From Spisula solida (Eukaryota; Mollusca; Bivalvia; Venerida; Mactridae): a DNA stretch of 64,000 bases. Location of the stretch: positions 14,613,322 to 14,677,321 of the forward strand of contig OX365955.1 in assembly GCA_947247005.1 (NCBI GenBank), written 5' to 3'. Positions 56,113 to 64,000 of the stretch are shown piece after piece (within the stretch, counting starts at the first letter, position 1; every line of letters starts with the position of its first letter). The notes below the pieces were generated by a model, which did not search any database, was not told where the DNA came from, and saw only the letters and a list, made by a program, of their open reading frames with translations. A program made the position numbers and the translations under genes.

Positions 56113-57559
56113 ATTGCTGGGTGCGCACCATTACTGTTCTTCTCTGAGCAAGAATAACCCAGAATGTTAGAGGGTGGGGGGGGGGGGGGATACAGACAGG
56201 TCTGAAAATAGACTTCATCTCAGGGTAACTTTAATAAAATATTCAGATTCATTCTGTGAATCTAGCACCTCATAAACACACTTACATATTTATTACGTCA
56301 CATATTGACTGTTTTTTACATGGTGAAATCATTATATGTCATCCCTCTGGATGACTGTCGTGATCTTAACTTCTACCTCTCAATTGATTGACTGTATAAC
56401 TGCGTATAACTATTATTTGAATTATGAAGTGTCGTCCAAACGTTTCTAGTATATAGATTATCTACTTATTAAATATTTATTGTGTAAAGTTCCTGTTGAA
56501 ACTTTTTATTTTGTATCGTCAAGCTCATGTCACCTAGAGCGTTGTCTTGTGAAATTCTTTGACCTTTTTAAGTTAAAAAAAAGTCAGTTTGTATGTATGA
56601 ATTGTTTAGCCGGTACTTGACTCATAATAAAGTCCTAGATTGGTTTGTCAAGTCACAGAGATTCATACCAAATAATGTGAAGTTTTATTGGATGTTATTT
56701 GATTCCCAACGTTTCAAATCAGCCGGATTGTTAGATTTAGCGATTGTTAGTAAGATAGCTACTTTGTGTGTTTGACTGTGCTGATTTGATGTTCACGCTC
56801 TGTTGACTACCCTGCACTGTAAAACACCCAGCGTTGATGTAGAGACTAGAAATGTAAAAGCTACGGGTCCCGTCTTTTCATTTATATGTACAAGTGTTAG
56901 ACTTTTAATATGTCGACTCCTACTAATAGTATGATCTGTCGGTATCTTGATACAATGTACATATTCTGACATTATAATAGTGTCTGATGGATAGTTGTAT
57001 ATACATGATGTAAGATGATCTACCGCCGGTGCATCGCGTTTAACTACTCTGTGATGGATCTAGTTAGTATGAATAACTTAGTAAGAAATAATTTATACAT
57101 AGGTTTTTATATATTGGTGGGGGTCGATGACTCTTTGTGTATAGTATACACATGTGTTGAAGTTTCTGATCTTGTGTACCTGTACCATGTATTAGTTTAC
57201 TGATTATTATATGTATATTAATATATATGGATGAATTGTTTGGTCATTTAAGAGACGTATAATAGTAAAATCCCGTAATAAAATGAAATGATGTTTTGCT
57301 TTTTTCTTAATAATTAATATTTTACAGTTTAAATTGTGTTTTAACTTACTTTTTAGCCTTTTCCACTGGACAGTTTCTTGGAGCAGGTTAGAGATGGATT
57401 CCCATCTTGGATATTACAGTAATAGTGATTATAACCTGGAGCTTGTTACAATGTTTGCCCCTGTTAAAACTAGGTCAAGTTAATACTTGAACCTGTTGCC
57501 TGACCAAACCACTAACAATTAAGTTGCCCTATTGTGCGCTTTCCTACTTCAATGCTACA
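56113..57559. other. unassigned; G-run at 56173-56189
   Basis: A run of about 15 G residues near 56175, then AT-rich unassigned sequence. Confidence 0.5.
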
Positions 57560-57687
57560 ACATGCTACCAGCTCGCTTTGCTCGCCGATGCGAGCATTAT
57601 GCTCGCCGATAACATACCTTTACTTAACACTTAGCTAGGCGAGCGCTACCGAGTGCTTACTTGTGCAATGGACCGCCGGTAGCATGT
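57560..57687. mobile_element. 128-bp inverted-repeat element
   Basis: ACATGCTACC at 57560 is mirrored by GGTAGCATGT ending at 57687. Inside, CTCGCCGAT and GCGAG/CTCGC motifs give extra hairpins. It is notably richer in CpG than its surroundings. No coding capacity. Confidence 0.6.
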
Positions 57688-58794
57688 ACCTTTTTCGCTT
57701 TGTCCGATACGTAGCCCTTTTATCCCTGGGTCATCTGGAGTAAAAACACTTGGTCAGCTTATAGAAAACTGTTTCACAGAAACTCAGCTTATTCAGAGAA
57801 TAGTCACAGAGTTTTGAACCTTGTCACTTATTGTTATCATCCTATATTGACTTTATATACTCAATCCCCTCATATGTTAATTAATTGTAACTGGAGTTTA
57901 ATAAAGTTAAAAATATCTGATCAAACAAAAATTCACATGATGCTTTTTATCGGCTGTTATTTAATGATAAAAACCCTGTATGTAATTAATGCTCTGTTAA
58001 AAAAACCCCGAAAAAAAACCCCACTAGTTTTAGGTGTTAGAGTTCATGTATTTAGGAAGGATATGGTAATGTATTGTAGATTTGCTTGGTTAGTATGTGA
58101 ACATAATCTGATTAGACAGTGCATGGTCGTTGCTGGCAGTATCACTTAAAAACACCCTCATTGGTAGCAAAACACAGGGCTTGTGTCTTAAACTTTCTTC
58201 AACATGCCTTTAATTAAGTAAAAAAGATCAACACAGAAGTTTTCGTTGACGTAATACTAATTTCGAGCTTGTTATTCAATTAAACGTGTGAAGTACGGAA
58301 GGTGTTGGGTATGGAGAATAATTGTAGTAGTTCTTGTCTTTCCATATCTTGCATGTTGTGTTACTTGGTGACTATTTTGCCAGGATTAATTGTATTAATG
58401 ATCTGTCTGTATTTTAATTAGGTATTTTGTGTTGTGTTTTGGTTTACTTAATACTGGTTAAACTGGCAAAAAAGGACAGATTTTCGTTATTGGGAAAAAT
58501 TTCAGCCAGCCGGGTGAAGAAAACACACACTGTTACATGTTTGCAACAGTTTAGTTGCTCTTTGCTTTTTGTTCGTGACTTAATTTAAAAGATTGATAGT
58601 ATTTTCCATTGGTGTGTTGAACACTCTGAAAGAAATGTTAGTTTTGGTGAAATTTTAAAGATGAATGAATGTATTTATTCCTGACCTTGCAAAAAATATT
58701 TCTTGAATAGTATGTGCCTCAATATTGCCTAATGGTAGAATGAGCGAGAGAGGTATTGGATTCCATCCCAGACTGGGATATACCATTATCATTT
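57688..58794. other. unassigned; tRNA-like match near 58722
   Basis: GCCTAATGGTAGAATGAGCG followed by GGATTCCATCCC at 58727-58770 weakly resembles a tRNA-derived SINE head directly before the next array. Otherwise nothing was recognised. Confidence 0.35.
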
Positions 58795-59487
58795 GCCTGG
58801 TGTCAGGTTATTGTGAGTTTGCCCAGTATCAGGGTATTGTGGGTTTGTCCAGTGTCAGGTTATTGTGAGTTTGCCTAGTGTCAGGTTATTGTGAGTTTGC
58901 CCAGTGTCAGGTTATTGTGAGTGTGCCCAGTATCAGGTTATTGTGAGTTTGCCCAGTGTCAGGTTTTTGTGAGTGTGCCCAGTATCAGGTTATTGTGAGT
59001 TTGCCTAGTGTCAGGTTATTGTGAGTTTGCCCAGTATCAGGTTATTGTGGGTTTGCCCAGTGTCAGGTTATTGTGGGTTTGCCCAGTGTCAGGTTATTGT
59101 GAGTGTGCCCAGTATCAGGTTATTGTGGGTTTGCCCAGTGTCAGGTTATTGTGGGTTTGTCCAGTTTCAGGTTATTGTGAGTTTGCCCAGTGTCAGGTTA
59201 TTGTGAGTTTGCCCTGTGTCAGGTTATTTTGAGTGTGCCAAGTGACAGGTTATTGTAAGTTTGCCCAGTGTCAGGTTATTGTGAGTTTGCCCAGTATCAG
59301 GGTATTGTGGGTTTGTCCAGTGTCAGGTTATTGTGTATTTGCCCAGTGTCAGGTTATTGTGAGTTTGCTCAATTTCAGGTTATTTTGAGTGTGCCCAGTG
59401 TCAGGTTATTGTGAGTTTGCTCAATGTCAGGTTATTGTGAATTTACCTGGTGTCAGGTTATTGTGAATTTACCTGGTGTCAGGTTAT
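58795..59487. repeat. 26-bp minisatellite, ~27 copies
   Basis: Units of CCAGTGTCAGGTTATTGTGA plus GTTTGC, with GTATCAG, GTGTGC and GGGTTTG variants spread along the array. Confidence 0.97.
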
Positions 59488-59608
59488 GGTGACTTGGTAG
59501 TCTGCGTGTGACAGAAGTAAACAGTGTACCAGTGTGAAAAAAAACTAGAATTATAAATGTAAGTCTTTGAAGAAATGAAATATATTCAGTTACACATGAT
59601 TCACTTAA

Positions 59609-59753
59609 GAAATAAAAATCTGTTCGCGTATTTTGTCGGTGAATAAAACATGGACAGGAGTTGGGATGCGGAAAAATTAAATCACGAGTGCGTATCCGAA
59701 CGAGTGCCCGTGTTTTATTCACCGACAAAATACAAGAACAGAGTTTTTATTTC
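59609..59753. mobile_element. 145-bp inverted repeat, 45-bp arms
   Basis: GAAATAAAAATCTGTTCGCG with TATTTTGTCGGTGAATAAAAC (59609-59653) pairs with 59709-59753. The 55-bp loop holds ACGAGTGCGTATCCGAACGA. A related palindrome, ACCATGTTTTA/TAAAACATGGT, lies at 60199-60230. Possible foldback or the edge of a longer element. Confidence 0.75.
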
Positions 59754-60702
59754 GATTCTAAATACTATAATATACCGCACTATTTAAATGCGCGTATTTC
59801 CATTTTCACCCATTTGACATTTAACATAATTCCACGCTGAAATTGAGTGGCTTATTAGCTGGTACAATTACCTCCCTCGTTAATGAAAACGACCTTCGTA
59901 ATTTTCTGAAGGAAATAACACATTTTAAACATTGAAACAATTTTAATAACACGAGTATAAGGTAGCTATTTAATGATTAGAAAAATATAAATGAATTGAT
60001 TATCAGAAGTTTTTATGAAACTTAGTTTCGAGATTATATTGGAGTTTCTAAAAATAGATGCGTCATAGCTGTAACACTGGATACCCGTGCATCTTGCCTG
60101 TCATCGCGCTTCGTTGAAGATTTACTATAAATTTTACGTTCATTCATTCATAAATATGTCACGTGATACTGGGCGTAAATAGTAACAGCCAATTTGATAC
60201 CATGTTTTATGGGGGTAATAAAACATGGTCAGCACTGCTCTATATTTAATGGATTAATCCGCAGATCGTGTTAGAATATTATATTAAATACAAAAAAAAG
60301 AGATTAAATAAGATAATAGTTTTCTTACCAGTACCCAACGCTAAATGAAAAACAATATTTTCCTACCTTTTACCTAATCCTAAATGAAGTGGGTCATGGG
60401 AGGGGAAACATAAAATATGTTATGTTTGGCCTAAGTCTAAATGTACCAAGTTACACTCCATAATTTCTGGAATCATTGTGTCCTAACATTGCCTGCCTAT
60501 CTATTGTTAACTACTTGATTTGTTTAATTATTCACAACTGCAATATTTTCAAGATCATATAATTATGTGATAGTTGAACATACTTTAAGATTTTCCTCTC
60601 TGCTTGAAATCGATTAACCTAGATGATAGGAGATAATCTAAGGGGAGGAAATACTGCATATAACATTGTTAGTAAACCATCTATTTATGGAGCGATTTTT
60701 TC
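59754..60702. other. no gene recognised
   Basis: Unassigned except for the ATAAAACATGG palindrome near 60200, which might mark the far side of the element starting at 59609. Confidence 0.45.
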
Positions 60703-61801
60703 TTAAGGACGTTTGATACAGTTGTTTATGCGCATCATTTCTGCGCATATACCTTAAACGCGAATAGAGGCCGTGTTTGGCACTGGATCGTCATGAAAAT
60801 TGGGCAAAATGTGTGGTGTGATACTGTCTAGGGTTAGTAAAAATATTGATATTTTGGGGTAAAAAAATTTATTTCACTGAGCAAATAATATGAAAACACT
60901 CTGCGTGAAATAGCGGTTACATTTTCATTCATTTTTTGTGAAATTAGAAATTATTACTTGGGTTACCTGTACCAATTTATAATGAGTGCTAGTATTGCCT
61001 GGGAAAGATCTCCTATTACTGATATTTAGGAAATGAATTAATGATCTTTTGACTAAAATTGTGAAGATTATTCAAGTGAGCGAGTAAGGGGCCATCTGTG
61101 CCCCCTTGCTCTATGGAATGCGACGTCACTGACAAATTGGGAAAAAGGGGAGATAATCCAGTCATAATAGCACAAAGTGTAGCGCCAAAAATAAATTATG
61201 ACAAGACTAAAAATCATGTTCATACAAACCCATGGAAATGATTTGAAAAAGAAAAAATATCGATTTACATACCAAAATGAATACATTGCGAAATATCTGA
61301 AATTTTTGTCATTTTCTTGAAAAGTGATGTTGCAAAAGGGCCCATGACCCCTTAAATAGTACCGCGACATACCTTTTTATGCCCCCCTATCGATAGATGG
61401 GGAGGCATATAGTGATTCACCTGTCCGTCCGTTCGTCCGTCCGTTCGTCCGTGCGACCGTCCGTTCGACCGTCCGTTCGACCGTCCGTCCTGGTTAACCC
61501 AAATTGACCGTTTCTTCTAGCATTAATATGGCTTGCTACAAAGCTTTCATACTTGCATGGATGTTGTGTATGAACACTCTCCACACGCCAGTATCACCTA
61601 ACCCCATTTTGACCTTCACCTTGACCTAATTTTGGACTTAGACTTATTTATGGACAAGGCTTCCACAGGGGGCATAAGCGTTTATTGAACGCAGTCTTGT
61701 TTATTTCACATATTGCTTCAGTATACATTAAACTATAATTGTGCCTATTTTTTGGTAACATTTAAAAAAAATAATAACCCTATGATATCAAACGTCCTTA
61801 A
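60703..61801. mobile_element. TTAA-flanked 1.1-kb element with a nested A element
   Basis: TTAAGGACGTTTGATA at 60703-60718 is perfectly mirrored by TATCAAACGTCCTTAA at 61786-61801. This gives a 12-bp TIR (GGACGTTTGATA) inside TTAA. TTAA target duplications are typical of piggyBac-type elements, but the GGACG terminus is not the usual CCCT form, so the class is uncertain. Without the nested 323-bp A element it is about 776 bp. The minus-strand open frame at 61068-61370 shows no transposase motif. Confidence 0.75.
61379..61701 (+). mobile_element. family A hairpin element, copy A3 (nested)
   Basis: Intact ends (TATGCCCCC hairpin; GCGTT-TATTG-AACGC then AGTCTTGTT). Its internal TGTCCG tract is expanded to about 60 bases of GTCCGTTC/GACCGTCC units, far longer than in the other copies. 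It lies within the TTAA-flanked element and is therefore younger than it. Confidence 0.92.
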
Positions 61802-62132
61802 AGGGCTCTATTTGGGAGTTTTCAGTGTTCTCTCTTAAGTGTGGTACATTTGTACATTCACTCACGGGCCATCTGAAGTGTATAACTTATGGGAGTTGAT
61901 TTGTAATAAGACAATATGTTATTATATTTTGTTTGTGTTCAACTGAGACAGTTGTATCGCGTGGCCATTCGGTTTTATCCTTGTCTAAATGGCCAATGAC
62001 TGACCTCCAGCTTCGAGGCAAGAGACGGAAAGTTTGTGAGATGGAAGGAATCTGGGTACGCTACGCTAAGCTCTTTCCAAATAGTCTCTTTATTTCTTTG
62101 AATTGCCCAATGTATAGAAGTGATACATGGAG
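61802..62132. other. no gene recognised
   Basis: Unassigned apart from the TCTAAATGGCCAATGAC block shared with 53779. Confidence 0.45.
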
Positions 62133-62275
62133 ACTACCTCTAGGTTTCCAACCAGTTCACCTCTAGTTGGATTTGAAACACTGAAAAGCGTTTCTGAAAT
62201 TTCCAGTGCCCCGGCCATTATTTGAACCAGTGACCTCCATATTGGTAGTCGAGAGCGCTAACCACTCGGCCACGG
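62133..62275 (-). mobile_element. SINE-3, second copy
   Basis: Same minus-strand head (TGGCCGAGTGGTTAGCGC at plus 62255-62272; decayed B box GGTTCAAATAAT) and body (ACCTCTAGGTTTCCAACC, CTGAAATTTCCAGTGCC) as the copy at 45150. Confidence 0.75.
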
Positions 62276-62284
62276 TTCTGCCCA

Positions 62285-62420
62285 TCAACTTCTCCACATG
62301 TGGAAAAAAATTAACATTGTTATCAAATGTCATAGAAGTAATTGACCTGCCACGACTGGGAAAAATTCAATTGAACCCTAATCGCCAAATTTGCAAATCC
62401 TGGACCATGGCAACTTTGCG
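62285..62420 (-). mobile_element. SINE-2, minus copy
   Basis: Reverse-strand order: GGGTTCAATTGAATTTTTCC, GTCGTGGCAGGTCAATT, then TCCACATGTGGAGAAGTTG. This matches SINE-2 at 31370 and 32285. It abuts SINE-3. Confidence 0.6.
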
Positions 62421-63046
62421 CCAAGTTGCAAATAGTGAATTTGCCGCGTTGAAAATACATAGCAATAGCTACTTTGTTGTTTACAATTTGCTTTTATGAG
62501 CTACAGCAACTGGGAATCATTCAACAGAAATAGGATTATCAGCTACAAATCCTGGCCGCATGCATTAGTTCATTTATAAGTATCCTACAAAATTTCCTGT
62601 TTCTTAGCAACATAAATTTTCTATTTTTGGCAAAAAATACTAACACATTTTCCCTCTCTCAATCCCGAAAGCCAGTGATAATTATATTAAAGGGTCAAGA
62701 GTACTTCACACTATGAATGCTTATATATGAACTTGGCACTGATAGTGTGAAACTTTGCCCATCACCTTGATGTAACAACAAATGGCCGAACCTATGATTT
62801 ATAATAACTATTTGGTCCCCATTTGTACATGATAATTTGTTTGCTAATAGTAATTCAAAAAAACTGTTCAATCACGCAAAATTCTACATGTGTTACATTT
62901 TACATAACTTTTAAATGTAATGTGACTTAAGAGAAACACGTTCTGTTAAAAGGTTTTATTTTCTACAGTGTGATGGAAAATTGTCATTTTGAAAGCAACT
63001 TCCCCCTTCTGATTTTCTCAACATATCCACTTATGGAATGTAAAAC
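62421..63046. other. no feature recognised
   Basis: Unassigned AT-rich sequence. Confidence 0.5.
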
Positions 63047-63125
63047 AGGGTGGCTACCGACTCTGGTAAACAATTACGAGGGAATTTTACAAAAATTAAA
63101 GGAAAACAGTTTATCTTCATTACTT
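63047..63125 (+). mobile_element. CAGGGTGGCCAC-family left-end fragment
   Basis: CAGGGTGGCTACCGACTCTG and AAATTTTACAAAAATTAAAGG-like sequence match the start of the element at 1520. The remainder is missing, replaced by the D element. Confidence 0.55.
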
Positions 63126-63130
63126 TATTG

Positions 63131-63519
63131 TGCTCCCCAAAATCATTTTTGTGGGAGCATATAGTCGCCACTTTGTCTGTCTGTCCGATATTTTGTTTTC
63201 TGGACGATAACTCAAAAACTATTACACCTATTAATTTGAAACTTTGCATGTGCATAGATGTCGTTGAGGGGAAGTGCAGTGCTTAAGAATCATAACTCTT
63301 AAATGCATATTCATAGGTGAATAGATCTCATTGAGAGGATGTGCAATGCCCAAGAACCATAACTCTTTATTGCATATTTTTGGAGTTATTCCCCTTCTCA
63401 TACAGTATTGAAGATATCAATTTGAAACTTCATAGGTGAATAGATCTCATTAAGGGAAAGTGCAGTGCTCAAGAATCTTAACTCTTTATTGCATATTCAT
63501 GGAGTTATTTGTACTTTTT
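63131..63519 (+). mobile_element. family D hairpin element, 3' end missing
   Basis: It follows ACTTTATTG and opens with the long hairpin TGCTCCCCAAAA/TTTTGTGGGAGCA (63131-63159), then GCATATAGTCGCC, TTTGTCTGTCTGTCCG and TAACTCAAAAACTATTACAC. Three units of about 95 bp follow (TTGAAACTTTGCATG, AATAGATCTCATTGAGAGG, GTGCAATGCCCAAGAACC, ATAACTCTTTATTGCATATT). Copy A4 begins where a 3' end would be expected. Confidence 0.75.
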
Positions 63520-63810
63520 ATGCCCCCGTATCGATAGATCGGGAGGCATATAGTGATTCACCTGTCCGTCCGTCCGTCCGTCCGTTCGTCCGTCCAGCCT
63601 GGTTAACCCAAATTGACCGTTTCTTCTAGCATCATTATGGCTTGCTACAAAGCTTCCAAACTTGCATGGATGTTGTATATGAACACTCTCCACACACCTG
63701 TATCACCTGACCCCATTTTGACCTTCACCTTGACCTAATTTTGGACTTAGACTTATTTATGGACAAGGCTTCCACAGGGGGCATAAGCGTTTATTGAACG
63801 CAGTCTTGTT
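63520..63810 (+). mobile_element. family A hairpin element, copy A4
   Basis: Complete 291-bp copy. The compound 5' hairpin TATGCCCCC...GGGAGGCATA encloses CGATAGATCG. A moderate GTCCGTCC tract and GACCTTCACCTTGACC follow. It ends GGGGGCATAAGCG, loop, AACGC, AGTCTTGTT with the 3' stem intact. Confidence 0.93.
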
Positions 63811-63838
63811 CATACTTTATTCAAGTCAATGTCATATC

Positions 63839-63981
63839 CAGGCCTCAATAAATCCACTTGTCCGCTCGTCCTGCATAATTTTTCCTTATTTATTTATATA
63901 GCAGGACAAGTAAGATTTTGGGGTTTTCTTCTTTGTCTATATTGCAGGATGAGTGCTTTTTAAAATATTTGTTGAGGCCTG
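63839..63981. mobile_element. 143-bp hAT-like MITE (CAGGCCTCAA)
   Basis: CAGGCCTCAATAAAT at the left is mirrored by ATTTGTTGAGGCCTG at the right. GCAGGACAAGTAAG and CACTTGTCC add inner pairing. No clear target duplication. Non-coding. Confidence 0.75.
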
Positions 63982-64000
63982 AAATCTCATACAGTATAGG

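Noticed and set aside
55841..56218. 125-codon minus-strand frame with WLHTNPACTTSRQ repeats
   Set aside because: Translation of a 39-bp array; copies are identical at the DNA level, including third positions, which argues for recent DNA amplification and not protein selection.
61068..61370. 100-codon minus-strand frame as a transposase remnant
   Set aside because: Inside the TTAA-flanked element, but it has no DDD/DDE motif, helix-turn-helix or zinc-binding pattern.

Overview
This is an AT-rich, CpG-poor eukaryotic nuclear window in which I recognise no conserved protein-coding gene. It reads as intronic or intergenic DNA. It lacks the features of a bacterial or viral segment: no dense coding, no operons, and no long open frame outside tandem repeats. 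The mix of repeats is what I associate from memory with a bivalve mollusc: short elements opening with a TATGCCCCC hairpin and ending TCTTGTT, tRNA-headed SINEs, many CAGGG-ended miniature transposons, and very many minisatellites. No database search was possible, so the species is undetermined and 'bivalve' is an inference.

Layout. 0-11 kb: a 31-bp array, a few miniature transposons, a G-rich 64-bp array, a (TTTG)n/(CCTTTG)n tract and one splice-flanked candidate exon (6819-7024). 11-15 kb: four neighbouring arrays (32, 47, 17 and 22/25 bp), the first split by a CAGGC-ended MITE. 15-20 kb: a 23-G run, a GGTCA-containing 36-bp array and a 30-bp array interrupted by an element of family A. 20-24 kb: a SINE with a perfect 12-bp target duplication, a 21-bp array, a 427-bp palindromic foldback and a second A element, the last two nested in one degenerate array. 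24-29 kb: arrays of 41, 15, 34 and 41 bp, a 220-bp MITE with perfect 16-bp ends and a second CAGGC MITE. 29-36 kb: family B elements, SINEs, a second splice-flanked candidate exon (32011-32115), a 17-bp array apparently grown from a transposon end and a 154-bp MITE. 36-43 kb: a 20-bp array, a weak 93-codon reading frame on the minus strand, an 860-bp family C element, a 33-bp array of about 54 copies and a CpG-rich segment with a perfect hairpin. 43-51 kb: another B element, MITEs, SINEs and arrays of 49, 34 and 22 bp. 51-59 kb: a 17/20-bp array, a 23/26-bp array, 2.5 kb of unassigned sequence, and 39-bp and 26-bp arrays. 59-64 kb: an inverted repeat, a TTAA-flanked element carrying a nested A element, SINEs, D and A elements side by side and a terminal MITE.

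By my tally about 30 mostly unrelated tandem arrays cover roughly 15-16 kb, about a quarter of the window. The long open frames over several of them (for example about 600 codons at 40.86-42.68 kb) are products of stop-free or 3n-length repeat units, not genes.

The most interesting signal is a group of at least four, and perhaps seven, sequence-distinct short elements that share one architecture. They begin after CTTTTTA with a 5' hairpin. This is followed by a GCATATAG/GTATATTG block and a TGTCYGTC-type microsatellite. They end with a short hairpin followed by TCTTGTT. In family A the 5' terminal motif reappears inverted just inside the 3' hairpin. The layout resembles the asymmetric ends of non-autonomous Helentron-type rolling-circle elements. 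Two copies sit inside tandem arrays, which shows where they inserted (T-tracts). One family keeps its 5' stem paired while the stem sequence changes, and several copies carry conserved clusters of AGGTCA nuclear-receptor half-sites.
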